Translations under genes and position numbers: made by a program
Notes under the pieces: model-generated
What the model was told of the DNA's origin: nothing
Databases searched by the model: none
What the model saw: the letters and a program-made list of their open reading frames with translations, nothing else
In this document: one piece after another, positions 1 through 9,240 of the stretch
Layout of the letters: each line of letters begins with the position of its first letter
How positions within the stretch are numbered: position 1 is the first letter of the stretch
From: GCA-2748575 sp965222725
GTDB lineage: Bacteria; Pseudomonadota; Gammaproteobacteria; Pseudomonadales; Ketobacteraceae
Reading direction: 5' to 3'
Length of the DNA: 64,000 nt
Assembly (NCBI GenBank): GCA_965222725.1
Contig: OZ244969.1
Span: 4,402,001 to 4,466,000 of the forward strand

Positions 1-281
1 GTAACAGCCGTGGAAAGTGCATCGTGTTTTTGTTCGGCACGATACTTCGCCACAAAACGATTCAGTGATGACCCTATGCCGAGGCTTGCAAGGCTGATGT
101 AATTGGCAACTGACCAGGAGAAATCCCAGATACCAAGCAACTCCTGCCCCAGCTTTTCATCAATATAACGAGGCAGGAAAAACCCCACCACAAAAAGAAT
201 CAGATAGCTGATCCAACCGGTAAGAACATTACTGATCACCCGCGAAGCGCCGGTAAAATCCTGTTCTTTAGAATTTGCCAT
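1..281 (-). CDS. Polysaccharide flippase (Wzx/MATE-like), N-terminal fragment
   Basis: This reading frame starts at an ATG at 281 on the minus strand and stays open to the left window edge, so only about the first 93 residues are present. It begins MANSKEQDFTGASRVISN and is followed by a hydrophobic segment around residues 22-38 and a second, weaker one around residues 52-68. The N-terminal pattern of a short polar leader, then a helix, then an LPRYIDEKLG-type loop, then ANYISLASLGIGSS resembles O-antigen/exopolysaccharide flippases of the MOP superfamily. These move polyprenyl-linked repeat units across the inner membrane. It is the last gene visible in the leftward unit that begins with the WecG-type transferase. 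The C-terminal two thirds are missing, so the family assignment is moderate. Confidence 0.6.
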   Translation of the reverse strand, partial: MANSKEQDFTGASRVISNVLTGWISYLILFVVGFFLPRYIDEKLGQELLGIWDFSWSVANYISLASLGIGSSLNRFVAKYRAEQKHDALSTAV

Positions 282-320
282 AAACAGTTAACTCATCAAC
301 GAAAACAACGCACCTGCATA

Positions 321-1367
321 TCAGGATGTCGAAATATCTCGTTTCGGAAAGGTATAAACGCCCGCTACCATGCAGGCCAGTTGTTCCGGCCGTATATTCA
401 GCGGCAGGTTGATACGGTGCAATAAATACGGGTAGTCACCCACGCTATTGTGCCCTTCCTGGGTTGTAAAAGCTGCGCGGTATTCCGCATCTTCCACCAG
501 TGAGGCTGCGGTATCATTACAGGCACCATTGGGAAAGCAGAACCAATGGCACGGCTCACCTGTCAGTTTTTCAACAAATGACTTTGACACCTGCAGTTCT
601 TCCAGTATTTTATTTTCCGGTTGCGCATTCAGGCGAACATGATTTTTCGTGTGACTGCCTAAAGTCGCCAGAGGACTGGAAGCAAATTCACCCAGCTTTT
701 CAGGGGTTGCAACCTTGGAGTTCGGATCAGTCTCATAGACATCCAGCAATGTTTTTCCCTTGAGGCTTTCAATAGAGGCGATAAACTGCTCAACCTTGGG
801 GACCAAGTCATAGTCATTGGTATTGGATTTGAGGATCTTGCGAATCGATCTGACCAGAGTTGACTTACCTGTTTCCCGATTCGTCATATCAAATCGAACA
901 GGAATATCGCCGAACCGGGTCTCGTAAACATTCTCTACGTTGTGCTGAACAGCATAGTCCAAACGGTCAAACCAAAAGGGTTTCTGCTGCTCCGCATGTC
1001 CCGTTGCCACAAACAATGTCATAGGCACTGAATGCTTTTTAAGCACTTCAAAACCTGAATCTATGTTGTTTTCGTATCCGTCATCAAAGGTCACCACCAG
1101 ACTGTGTGGCTGAAGCGGCCGTTCTCCTCTGAGCATTGCGCCAGCCTCGCTGATGGAAACGAAATTATAATACCTTTTGAGCACGGAAATATGTGCATCA
1201 AGTTCCATTGTGGAAAGGTAGGATCGCAGCGGTTGCCACTTTTTTTCTACAGCGGGATCGGAGATACCGTGAATGGTCAGGAAAACAATTTTATTCCGGT
1301 TCTTTCGGCGCCAGAGAAACCAAAGCCCCGTGTAGTACAACGCAAAGGAAAGTAACTTTTTCTTCAT
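321..1367 (-). CDS. Polysaccharide deacetylase, NodB-like
   Basis: A 348-residue protein with the NodB homology signature TFDDGY at residues 93-98, which supplies the catalytic base and a metal-binding Asp. A zinc-binding HTKNH motif is at 239-243. A hydrophobic stretch at residues 5-19 could be a membrane anchor or uncleaved signal. Family members (carbohydrate esterase 4) remove N- or O-acetyl groups from glycans. Its place between two sugar-nucleotide SDR genes and a flippase points to modification of the exopolysaccharide repeat unit or a lipid-linked intermediate. The gap to the upstream SDR gene is 76 bp. The insertion between the two motifs is long (about 135 residues), as in exopolysaccharide-locus members. 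The exact substrate is unknown. Confidence 0.85.
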   Translation of the reverse strand: MKKKLLSFALYYTGLWFLWRRKNRNKIVFLTIHGISDPAVEKKWQPLRSYLSTMELDAHISVLKRYYNFVSISEAGAMLRGERPLQPHSLVVTFDDGYENNIDSGFEVLKKHSVPMTLFVATGHAEQQKPFWFDRLDYAVQHNVENVYETRFGDIPVRFDMTNRETGKSTLVRSIRKILKSNTNDYDLVPKVEQFIASIESLKGKTLLDVYETDPNSKVATPEKLGEFASSPLATLGSHTKNHVRLNAQPENKILEELQVSKSFVEKLTGEPCHWFCFPNGACNDTAASLVEDAEYRAAFTTQEGHNSVGDYPYLLHRINLPLNIRPEQLACMVAGVYTFPKRDISTS

Positions 1368-1443
1368 TTAAGCTCCATACCCCAGCAGGCAGCATTCGGG
1401 CGCCGTGCTGGTCAGTTGGCGCAGGTCTGCTATAAGGCCAGCA

Positions 1444-2343
1444 TCAACTCATACAATCCGCCATGGCTTGCATGGTCTCCAGCAACGAATACCGGTTACA
1501 CCATCCCGTTTCTTGTTCTGTTTTTTCCGGGTTACCATAGGCAACGTTAAAATCCTGTTTCTTTATAAAAGCAGAATCAGACTGGATTTCAACCTCAACG
1601 CCATAGACCTTTGCCGCCGCATCCACCAGATCGGTAATAGCGGTGGCCTTGCCTGTACATACATTATAGCTTTCGTAACTGCGTCCCTGCTGATATATCG
1701 CCACATAGGCCTCTACGGCATCGCGAATATCGACAAAATCCCGCGCCGTGGAAACATTGCCCAGACGCAACCTGGTTTGGCCATCTGCCAGCTGTCGGCA
1801 GATATTTCCAGCCACCAATTCCGGTGACAGGCCGGGGCCGATCAGATTGAATGGCCTGGCTACCAGTACATCAATACCAAACATTTTGCCGGCGCTCCTG
1901 GCCAGCAATGTCTGGGCTGCTTTAGCACGCCCATAAGGTACTGCGCCACCGGTCTGGCAACCTTCGTCATAGTACCCCTGCTCGGTGGGCACATACTCGG
2001 CCGCGCTCCCGGTAATCAAAACCCTGACATCCGGTGCATGGGAACGAAAGGCGCTTAGCAACGAATAGGTTCCCTGAACATTGACACGAAACATATCGGA
2101 TTCACCGGCAGGCGGCATTAAACCTGCCAGATGAAAAACACCATCAGGGGTAAAATCCCGGGCCAGCGCAGCAACCTGTTCGGTATCGACGATATCCAGG
2201 GCAACCGTTTCATCCGCGCCTTCGACTTTGGGGGTATTATTGGTGACAGCAATAATACGCGCATCCATCGCTTCGCGGACGGCTTTTAAAAGATGGCCAC
2301 CACTAAATCCGCTTGCACCGGTTATCCAGATAGTGTCCGGCAT
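1444..2343 (-). CDS. NAD-dependent epimerase/dehydratase (extended SDR)
   Basis: A 299-residue extended SDR with the nucleotide-binding GASGFSG motif at residues 9-15, active-site Ser in TGSAAEY near 113, and Tyr137/Lys141 of the YxxxK motif. This arrangement is typical of enzymes that epimerise, dehydrate or reduce nucleotide sugars, including GDP-4-keto-6-deoxymannose reductases. The start codon overlaps the stop of the upstream nucleotidyltransferase by one base (TAATG), so the two are translationally coupled. With the LegB-like dehydratase upstream, it probably performs the second step on a 4-keto-6-deoxy sugar, which is inference. Substrate cannot be read from the sequence. Confidence 0.82.
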   Translation of the reverse strand: MPDTIWITGASGFSGGHLLKAVREAMDARIIAVTNNTPKVEGADETVALDIVDTEQVAALARDFTPDGVFHLAGLMPPAGESDMFRVNVQGTYSLLSAFRSHAPDVRVLITGSAAEYVPTEQGYYDEGCQTGGAVPYGRAKAAQTLLARSAGKMFGIDVLVARPFNLIGPGLSPELVAGNICRQLADGQTRLRLGNVSTARDFVDIRDAVEAYVAIYQQGRSYESYNVCTGKATAITDLVDAAAKVYGVEVEIQSDSAFIKKQDFNVAYGNPEKTEQETGWCNRYSLLETMQAMADCMS

Positions 2344-3071
2344 TATTTCTCACCCAGAAATTTGCCCTGGTTTTCCTCAAAGTCCAGCTGGGCCTGAGCG
2401 TAATCATCCATGCGGCCAATATCGAGCCAGTAGCAGTCTTCCTGATAGCAGCGAACTTTACCGCCTGCTTCGTGAACCTTGAGAATAAGATCCGGCATAT
2501 CCAGGTACTGGTTCTTTTCAATATGCTTCAGGACACGTTTGGACAGAATATTGAAGCCCATGCTTACATCGTAATGGAAGGTGGGCTTTTCAGAAAAGCC
2601 CTTGAATACCTCGCCATCGCGATCAACAACACCAAAGTCGATACGCACATCCCGTTTATAGGTGGCAATAGTGACATCAGCATCGTTGGCTACGTGAAAA
2701 TCGATCATTTTACCGAAGTTCAGGGTTGTCAGCAGATCCCCGTTCATCACGATAAAGTTATCGGGCAGATCTTCCACCAGGCCAATCGGACCGGCGGTGC
2801 CCAGTGGTTCTTCTTCTCTGATGTAGTCAATGGACAAATCATATTTGCTGCCATCGCCACACAAGGCCATGATCAGTTCAGCCAGGTATCCGGTGGATAC
2901 CGTGACATTTTTCAGGCCCGAGTTCTTAATTTTGCTCAGCAGTATCTCGATAATCGGCATATGGCCCAGAGGTACCATAGGCTTGGGAAATACGGCCGTC
3001 AGGGGACGAAGACGGGTGCCTTTGCCACCCGCCAGGAGAATTGCTTTGATATCTTTATACGAATCTTCCAT
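2343..3071 (-). CDS. Sugar-1-phosphate nucleotidyltransferase
   Basis: A 242-residue single-domain nucleotidyltransferase. The signature LAGGKGTRLRPLT at residues 13-25 and Lys30 in FPKPMVP form the nucleotide and phosphate-binding loop of this family. Asp in MNGDLL is the expected metal ligand. It lacks the C-terminal left-handed beta-helix of bifunctional GlmU-type enzymes. It would make the NDP-sugar consumed by the neighbouring SDR enzymes. It lies 11 bp downstream of the LegB-like gene and overlaps the next gene by one base. It resembles mannose-1-phosphate guanylyltransferase-like and PtmE/LegF-like enzymes; the nucleotide used is not determinable here. Confidence 0.85.
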   Translation of the reverse strand: MEDSYKDIKAILLAGGKGTRLRPLTAVFPKPMVPLGHMPIIEILLSKIKNSGLKNVTVSTGYLAELIMALCGDGSKYDLSIDYIREEEPLGTAGPIGLVEDLPDNFIVMNGDLLTTLNFGKMIDFHVANDADVTIATYKRDVRIDFGVVDRDGEVFKGFSEKPTFHYDVSMGFNILSKRVLKHIEKNQYLDMPDLILKVHEAGGKVRCYQEDCYWLDIGRMDDYAQAQLDFEENQGKFLGEK

Positions 3072-3082
3072 GCCAGCCTCTT

Positions 3083-4093
3083 TTATACCGCGTAGGAGTC
3101 GGCTTTAAATCGATCCAGGTTTTGGGAGATAAAATCAATGGTTTGCGTCAGCCCTTCGCGCAGGGAAACTTCCGGCTCCCAGCCCATGAGTTCTTTCGCT
3201 TTGTTGTTATTGCTGATGAGCTCCATAACTTCGCTCTTTGCAGGGCGAACCCGTTGCTGATCCGTTTTCACCGGCAGTTCCTTGCCAAGGATATCAGCCA
3301 CCATGTTGACCAGATCACCAATTGTTATTCCTTTGCCTACACCCAGGTTAACCAGCTCACCAATCACTTTCTCGGAACGACTGGCTGCAAGGAATCCTCT
3401 TGCCGTATCTGTACAAAAGGTCAGATCGCGCACCGGATCAAGGCTGCCCAGCGTCAGCTCACCCTTGGTAAGGGCCTGCACAATAATGGTGGGAATAATG
3501 GCGCGCATACTCTGACGCGGACCGAAAGTGTTAAATGGACGCACAATAGTGACTGGTGTTTTGAAGCTCAGCCAATAGCTTTCTGCCAGTTTATCTGCAG
3601 CAATCTTGGTGGCTGAATAGGGAGACTGACCAACCAGCGGGTGCTTTTCATCGATCGGTGTGTACTGGGCGGTACCGTAGGTTTCGCTGGTAGAAGTGTG
3701 CAACATGCGCTCCACATCATAGCGGCGGCAGGACTCCAGCACATTCAGAGTACCGTTAACATTGGTGCTGACGTAAGTGCCTGGTGCCACATAGGAATAA
3801 GGAATCCCGATGAGTGCAGCCAGGTGAAACACCATGGAACAGCCTTTTACCGCATTATCGACTGAGAACGGATCGGCAATATCGCCGGAAACCACTTCAA
3901 CCTGGCTGAGTACATCTTTGGGGACATTTTCCAGGTTATACCAGTTGCTGTTAGCGTTGTAATGAACAAAGGCGCGAACATCATGACCCGCCTTAACCAA
4001 CTCTTCCACCAAATGGCTGCCGATAAATCCACCTGCTCCTGTCACAAGCACTTTCTTTGTCACGCCAAGCTCCTTACATATTTCAGCGTTCAC
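3083..4093 (-). CDS. NAD-dependent 4,6-dehydratase, LegB-like SDR
   Basis: A 336-residue extended SDR with GAGGFIGSH at residues 19-27, STSE at 134-137 and a Tyr159/Lys163 YxxxK pair. Phrases such as FHLAALIGIPYSY, TSTSETYGTAQYTPIDEKHPL and IVRPFNTFGPRQS closely match my memory of the LegB/UDP-GlcNAc (or GDP-GlcNAc) 4,6-dehydratase group that starts legionaminic or related deoxy-aminosugar synthesis. The Asp/Glu of the dehydratase triad is represented by Glu137. Downstream genes encode a nucleotidyltransferase and a second SDR, but no LegC/NeuB-type genes are visible, so a nonulosonic acid product is not supported within the window. The start at 4093 gives a short extra N-terminus; a start nearer MKKVLVTG is possible. 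Confidence 0.8.
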   Translation of the reverse strand: MNAEICKELGVTKKVLVTGAGGFIGSHLVEELVKAGHDVRAFVHYNANSNWYNLENVPKDVLSQVEVVSGDIADPFSVDNAVKGCSMVFHLAALIGIPYSYVAPGTYVSTNVNGTLNVLESCRRYDVERMLHTSTSETYGTAQYTPIDEKHPLVGQSPYSATKIAADKLAESYWLSFKTPVTIVRPFNTFGPRQSMRAIIPTIIVQALTKGELTLGSLDPVRDLTFCTDTARGFLAASRSEKVIGELVNLGVGKGITIGDLVNMVADILGKELPVKTDQQRVRPAKSEVMELISNNNKAKELMGWEPEVSLREGLTQTIDFISQNLDRFKADSYAV

Positions 4094-4197
4094 TCAACTG
4101 TTCTGTTGTTGAGTTAATTCTGTTGTTAAGTTAAATAGTGAAAAACCGATTATTAAAAATTTTTCCCGCAATATTGCAGTCCGAAACCCGATCTGAA

Positions 4198-4995
4198 TCA
4201 GGATGGGGTTGTTTGCGAACGCCCCAGAACTTTCCTGATATAGGCCTGACCCAACATCCATAGAAACAGCGTATTGGTTACAAGGTAGCGCTTCCATAAT
4301 CTGCCGGGTTCCTGCTTGACCCGGTAAAGCCATTCCATTCCCAGCTTCTGCCAGAGTTCCGGAGCCCGCCTGACTTTGCCTGCCATGACATCGAAGGATC
4401 CGCCCACACCGTGCACCACGGGGACTTTGATCACATCATTCCAGCGGGCCATAAACTGTTCTTTTTTTGGCGACGTAATAGCAACCAGAAGGACATCGGC
4501 TTTGGCATCTGCAATATCCTGGGCAATCTGCGGCTCCTCTTCCTTTGAGAAGTAACCATTGCGTCGCCCCGCCAGCACCACACCGGGATAATCCTGGCGG
4601 ATTTTTTCTTCAACGGTGCGGGATACTTCCTCGGTGGCTCCCAGGCAATAAACCCGGTACCCTTTTTTCATACCCCGCTCAAAAATGCCATACATCAGGC
4701 CAATACCGGTAACCCGCTCTGGCAGGGGTTCACCCAGCACACGACTGGCAAGGACCACCGCAGCCCCATCTGCCAGGATCAGGTCAGACTCCAGAACCGC
4801 CTCACGCAGCATGGGGTCGCGCCCCATATTCACCACCTTGGCGGCATTCACTACACCCACATGCAGGGATTTTCGTTCTGCGATGGTTTCATCTATCCGG
4901 TCCAGCATCTGTTCGCGTGTGAGCGCGTCCACCGGAACGCCGAATAATTGAATCTTGTTTGCCTGCTGCCCTGTCGCTTGCTGCATATCTGCCAT
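4198..4995 (-). CDS. WecG/TagA/CpsF family glycosyltransferase
   Basis: A 265-residue glycosyltransferase of the GT26 (WecG/TagA/CpsF) family. Recognisable blocks are FGVPVDALT at 18-26, the ADG motif at 75-77 carrying the proposed catalytic Asp, the GVGGSFDVMAGKVRRAPELWQ block and a C-terminal WLYR...PGRLWKRY segment with a hydrophobic tail that binds the membrane. The enzyme typically adds an N-acetylaminosugar or its uronate to an undecaprenyl-linked acceptor, usually as the second sugar. It is first in a leftward unit and is separated by about 100 bp from the next gene, which may carry its own signals. It is the only non-initiating glycosyltransferase visible, so others probably lie to the left of the window. 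Confidence 0.9.
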   Translation of the reverse strand: MADMQQATGQQANKIQLFGVPVDALTREQMLDRIDETIAERKSLHVGVVNAAKVVNMGRDPMLREAVLESDLILADGAAVVLASRVLGEPLPERVTGIGLMYGIFERGMKKGYRVYCLGATEEVSRTVEEKIRQDYPGVVLAGRRNGYFSKEEEPQIAQDIADAKADVLLVAITSPKKEQFMARWNDVIKVPVVHGVGGSFDVMAGKVRRAPELWQKLGMEWLYRVKQEPGRLWKRYLVTNTLFLWMLGQAYIRKVLGRSQTTPS

Positions 4996-5271
4996 GTGGC
5001 GGAACCTGTTTCCCTGTTAAACCTTGATATTGGAAATCTTGAATCTGAACGTGTTACGTTATTCTGAATGATTTCAATTGATTAGACTAGCTGTCGGAGG
5101 ATTTGACATATTCATCAATGAACTCGATATTTTAAACGGGTTTCTGCTAACATGCCGCCCAAATCAGCGGGCATTATACGCCATTCATGCCCCGATTACT
5201 GAGATTTTTCCTGACCGCCCACACTGACCAGGCTTCAGGTAGTCAACCGCGATCATTCACCGGGAAGGCCC
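4996..5271. other. Divergent intergenic region, EPS genes
   Basis: This 276-bp AT-rich stretch separates the leftward WecG-type gene from the rightward deacetylase-like gene at 5272, so it must hold promoters for both. I do not see a convincing -35/-10 pair or inverted repeat that I would defend, and no small gene with a ribosome-binding site. Confidence 0.4.
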
Positions 5272-6303
5272 ATGACTGAACAACTGAATCAGAAGCTCAT
5301 TATCAGCTTAGACTATGAAGTCTTTTTTGGTAAAAACACCGGCACCGCAGAAAACAGCCTGATTACACCCACCCGGGAAATCACAAAAATACTCGACAAG
5401 TATGACGCCAAACTGTGTCTGTTTGTGGACGCCGGCTACCTGGTTGAACTGGAAAATCAGGGCAAGAAGCACCCTAAACTGCTGACTGAACTGGATTTAA
5501 TTCGCCGGCAACTCACCACCCTGACGGCAGCCGGTCATGAAATCCAGCTGCATATCCACCCGCACTGGGCGGATAGCCGTTTTGACGGCACTACCTGGCA
5601 GATCGACAGCGGGCGCTACCGGCTGCACGACTTTTCAGAGAGCGAGCAGCTTGAGATTGTCAAACAATACAAGCAAGCGCTGGGGCAGTGTACCAATGAT
5701 CCGATCTTTGCCTACCGTGCCGGCGGCTGGTGTATGCAGCCTTTTGAAAAAATCAGCCAGGCCCTGAAAGCCCATGATATCTGGCTGGACAGTACCGTGT
5801 ATGAGCAGGGATTGTCGGAAGATCCGCTCCGCTGGTACGACTTCACCAAAGCTCCCCGAAAACCTCTATGGCGTTTTGAGGATGACCCTGTCAAGGAAGC
5901 CGCTGACGGGTTCTTCACCGAGATCCCCATCAGCAGTATGCCGGTCAATCCGCTGTTCTACTGGATCTCGACCCTGATGAAGAAAGTGCTGAAAGAACGC
6001 CACAAGGCTTACGGGGACGGCGCCACCATGGTGGCCAACAGTGGCTACTACATTACACGGCTGACCCGGAAAACTTTCAGCCCGGTAACCCTGGACGGCG
6101 CCAAGGCCGGTCTGCTGAACAAAGGCTATGCCTACCACCGCTCACTGGGTGCAGATGCCGGCGTCTTTAACGTGATGGGCCATCCGAAAACCCTGTCCCG
6201 CTACTCTCTGGACAAACTTGATGCCTTTATGAGTCAGCATCAACGGGCTCTGACCTCTGTGACTTTCCAGAACCTGCGACACCTGAAGAGCACTGCTGCC
6301 TGA
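5272..6303 (+). CDS. Polysaccharide deacetylase-like protein, atypical
   Basis: A 343-residue cytosolic-looking protein with no signal peptide. It has an LDYE motif at residues 13-16 and an HIHPHW motif (His94, His96, His98), followed by YRAGGWC. These are features of a deacetylase-fold subgroup that lacks the standard TFDDGY motif and uses a different metal-binding arrangement. It sits alone in the rightward direction and converges with the heparinase gene, with one base between the two stop codons. The location suggests exopolysaccharide modification. The start at 5272 follows a GGGAAGG box only three bases away, which is close but the only good candidate. Activity is not proven by the sequence. 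Confidence 0.7.
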   Translation: MTEQLNQKLIISLDYEVFFGKNTGTAENSLITPTREITKILDKYDAKLCLFVDAGYLVELENQGKKHPKLLTELDLIRRQLTTLTAAGHEIQLHIHPHWADSRFDGTTWQIDSGRYRLHDFSESEQLEIVKQYKQALGQCTNDPIFAYRAGGWCMQPFEKISQALKAHDIWLDSTVYEQGLSEDPLRWYDFTKAPRKPLWRFEDDPVKEAADGFFTEIPISSMPVNPLFYWISTLMKKVLKERHKAYGDGATMVANSGYYITRLTRKTFSPVTLDGAKAGLLNKGYAYHRSLGADAGVFNVMGHPKTLSRYSLDKLDAFMSQHQRALTSVTFQNLRHLKSTAA

Positions 6304-6304
6304 G

Positions 6305-8332
6305 CTATTGCCAGCTGATAACGGTTTCGAAGGTAGTGGTACCCTTGATCGCCGCCGTCGCCACGATGCAGGTATTCGGCACTTTCCGGTGATAACCACG
6401 GCTCAGCCATCCCGGCCCGGGATTATCCGGGTCAGATTCTGAACCAGTCACCAGTTTAACTGCCAGCTGCTCAGCGAAAGCAAAGGATACCGATGTTGTC
6501 TGCTCCAGTGTCAGATCTACCTGGTTACCACTTTGCTGTATCGCGCCACAGAACTCCGACAGATGGAAGTGAAGCACGGCAGTGTGACCTCGCTGACAAT
6601 CCAGCGTATCCCTGATCACCAGTTGTTTGCCGGGCTGGTCAAGTACCAGTTCCCGGGTGTGCCTGACGGGGTCTTCCAGCCGGGTGTAGCCATCGTGGTT
6701 GGCCACCAGTCTGCCCCCCTGCTCTGTGGGTTCCCACACATCCAGTTTCGCCTTGGCATGCTGCTCCCACATGAAGGGCCCGGTCATGACTGACTGATCC
6801 TGTCCGTCAATTTCTACGGTGTTGTGGGCTTTGGTGGTGCGGAAATAATTTCGCCAGGCGGGATAGGTAAAGTAATCGTAGGTACCCGAGTCCACCAGCA
6901 GATCCTGCCCGTTCAGACGCATGGTAAAAGCCAGCGCATCCGCGTGGCCATGGGCGGCTATGGCGGTGTAGCCCAGCTCAGCCACGTCCACCAGCAGGCT
7001 CGCAGAATCCTTGAGTGATTGACCGGATTGAAGCAGATAGTAACCGGAGTCCCCATAGTCACGTGACTTCAGGTGTATATGCTGCGCGTCAGTTTCTGTA
7101 TTGCCTTCGCCGCTATTGCGGCGGTTGTCCCCAAAAATCCAGAAGGAGGATTCGCTGGGCTTTTGCCACAACTGCTGCAAATACTCGTTGCCATAAAACT
7201 GACATGCAACGTCAATCAGGGCAGGAATATCATCCGCCGGCTCACCCAGATCCAGCACATAGCCATCATCCCGGTCGCCGAACATGGGTAGCTGGCCGCC
7301 GGCTTCGGACAACTGGGCGATAAACACCGCCAGCACTTCGATTTGCGCCCAATAGGCTTCGCTGAAAGCATCATTGTGCCATTTACCTACCAGCCCGCAG
7401 ATCCAGTAGAACTGAAAAACAAAAAACTCATACCCGAGTGCGTGTTCGCGGGTACAGCCATCGGGAAAGGTCTGGGCAAAAATTTCCCTGTCCATAATGA
7501 ACTTGGCATCGTAGGCCCACTCCGACGATTTTTTGAAAATATTAAAGTAGGATGCCGCCACAAATACACCGGCTGCCTCCCCGATCAAATGGTTATTGGC
7601 TGATGATCCCTGCGAGAATTTACCCGCAACATCACGGCAATGAAGAAACACGGATTCCAGGAAACGTTTTTGAAACTGGCCGGTAAACAAACCGGATTCC
7701 AGAATCAGATCAATGGCCCAGACCCAGTTGATCAGCCGGATACCCAGCTCAAGCGGGCTGCGCCAGTTCATACCATAACCGTAGGGATTCTGATCCAGCC
7801 AGGACTGTATCTGTGCGACCAGCTCCCGGGCATATTTCATATCACCGGTAGCGCGATAGGCCCGGCCCAGAACCACCAGGTGATGATGCCGATTAGGCTC
7901 CCACACCAGCTTGCAGTCGCCAAAGTTGGGGCAATCACGATAATCTACTTTAAGAATGGGCTTGAGGGGTGCCTTGATGTTGCTGCCATGATCGTGGTTC
8001 CAGTCAATGGGATCACCCAGAAACCTTTCCTGCAGATTAAAAAAGCTCAGTTTATGTTCACAGATCAGATCCGCTTTACGGATCAGGCGGGATTTCCACT
8101 CAAGGGAATCATCCTCTCCCGCCCAACAACCTGCCGCCACAGACGAAACCCGAAACGGCGGTTTAAATTCCTGCCCGGGGACAAACCCGGCCACATAGGC
8201 CGGTTTGGGAACAAGATTCATACTGACCCGCGCGTGCTCCGCCAGCGCCGCCAGCAATGATTGCACGCGCCAGGCAATCTCCGAGCCTGACATGGTGCGT
8301 AAACGGTTAACATACCATTGAAGTGACTGCAT
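6305..8332 (-). CDS. Heparinase II/III family protein
   Basis: A 675-residue protein with an N-terminal alpha-helical toroid domain (roughly residues 60-350) and a C-terminal beta-sandwich carrying the heparinase II/III motif AAHGHADALAF, then LLVDSGTYDY. The motif supplies the His of the lyase active site. Family members cleave uronic-acid-containing glycans by beta-elimination. Exosortase loci often contain such a gene, and here a UDP-sugar dehydrogenase at 20647 could supply uronates to the polymer, so the substrate may be the organism's own exopolysaccharide. I see no cleavable signal peptide at the annotated start. It is the last gene of the leftward unit starting with the adenylation protein; the gap to the upstream hydrolase is 26 bp. 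Confidence 0.88.
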   Translation of the reverse strand: MQSLQWYVNRLRTMSGSEIAWRVQSLLAALAEHARVSMNLVPKPAYVAGFVPGQEFKPPFRVSSVAAGCWAGEDDSLEWKSRLIRKADLICEHKLSFFNLQERFLGDPIDWNHDHGSNIKAPLKPILKVDYRDCPNFGDCKLVWEPNRHHHLVVLGRAYRATGDMKYARELVAQIQSWLDQNPYGYGMNWRSPLELGIRLINWVWAIDLILESGLFTGQFQKRFLESVFLHCRDVAGKFSQGSSANNHLIGEAAGVFVAASYFNIFKKSSEWAYDAKFIMDREIFAQTFPDGCTREHALGYEFFVFQFYWICGLVGKWHNDAFSEAYWAQIEVLAVFIAQLSEAGGQLPMFGDRDDGYVLDLGEPADDIPALIDVACQFYGNEYLQQLWQKPSESSFWIFGDNRRNSGEGNTETDAQHIHLKSRDYGDSGYYLLQSGQSLKDSASLLVDVAELGYTAIAAHGHADALAFTMRLNGQDLLVDSGTYDYFTYPAWRNYFRTTKAHNTVEIDGQDQSVMTGPFMWEQHAKAKLDVWEPTEQGGRLVANHDGYTRLEDPVRHTRELVLDQPGKQLVIRDTLDCQRGHTAVLHFHLSEFCGAIQQSGNQVDLTLEQTTSVSFAFAEQLAVKLVTGSESDPDNPGPGWLSRGYHRKVPNTCIVATAAIKGTTTFETVISWQ

Positions 8333-8358
8333 AACTTTTCCGTTTGCTCGTGTTCCGG

Positions 8359-9240
8359 TTAACGACCCTGTTGTTTAACATCAGATGCTTTCTGATTCAC
8401 AGCAATGCACCAGTCTGTTACATCCCCAAGGATTTTTATCTGATAATCAGGCTCAGAAATAATATGCCTGATTGCGGGATAGAATTTTACTTCGAGTTGC
8501 TCACCAAACTCCACCCTGGAGTAGGTTTCCCGGTACTGTTCCGGATAATTGTAAGTATTTCGGGCGCCACTGGTGAATATGGTCTGCATGTATACCCCTT
8601 TGCCCACGAGTATTTCCAGGTCTCTCTCAACCTCCTGGCGGGACGGAAATGAGGGAAATTCCGCCGGCAACACCATGTAATCCCTTTCCACAGCCTCCAG
8701 CTCCAGGTCGCTGGCACTGAGCTTGTTGGAAACCTTGGTAATCAGGCGCGGAATCAGACGGCCTTTTTTCCAGGCGTTCAGCGCCCGGTTACCAATATGA
8801 TGCCAGTACCAGTGCGGATTTCTGTGACTGTAGCCATCAATCTGACTGATTCCTGCCACCCTTGAATCTGTTTTGGCAGTTTCAAAAGCAATCACCGCCC
8901 CGGAACACAAACCGAACAGCAAAAAACGCTGGATATTTCTGCGCCTTTGCAGAAAATCCATCACTTCCTGAACCTCCTTTATTGAGGCGGATTGCAACGT
9001 GGTTCGGCCGGAACGATAGCCACTGTCGCCGATGCCTGAAAAATCAAAACGGAGCGACGCCAGCCCCTGCTCTGCCAACTGCCAGGCCAGTTTTACGGAC
9101 ATCCGGCACGCGCCTATATGATGCATGATGCCTGAATTCAGAATCAGCACTGCCACCTGGTTTGAATCGAACACATCCGGTTCGGTAAAGACGCCGGTCA
9201 GCGTTCTGGGCATGCCGATATTGACGACCGTTTCTTTCAT
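8359..9240 (-). CDS. Exosortase-associated alpha/beta hydrolase, type 1-like
   Basis: A 293-residue alpha/beta hydrolase. The oxyanion and strand region FDFSGIGDSG is followed by a nucleophile elbow reading G-L-C-S-G at residues 110-114. The nucleophile position is therefore Cys112 and not Ser. This pattern fits the TIGR03100-like hydrolase (ortholog 1) that I recall from exosortase type 1 loci. A late His in AIRHIISEPDYQ could complete a triad. The start codon overlaps the upstream hydrolase by four bases (ATGA). Its substrate is unknown; acyl transfer or thioester hydrolysis on the neighbouring carrier domain is possible but only inference. Confidence 0.75.
   Translation of the reverse strand: MKETVVNIGMPRTLTGVFTEPDVFDSNQVAVLILNSGIMHHIGACRMSVKLAWQLAEQGLASLRFDFSGIGDSGYRSGRTTLQSASIKEVQEVMDFLQRRRNIQRFLLFGLCSGAVIAFETAKTDSRVAGISQIDGYSHRNPHWYWHHIGNRALNAWKKGRLIPRLITKVSNKLSASDLELEAVERDYMVLPAEFPSFPSRQEVERDLEILVGKGVYMQTIFTSGARNTYNYPEQYRETYSRVEFGEQLEVKFYPAIRHIISEPDYQIKILGDVTDWCIAVNQKASDVKQQGR

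Noticed and set aside
2472..3095. A 207-codon open frame antisense to the nucleotidyltransferase
   Set aside because: Shadow frame with no domain or ribosome-binding site.
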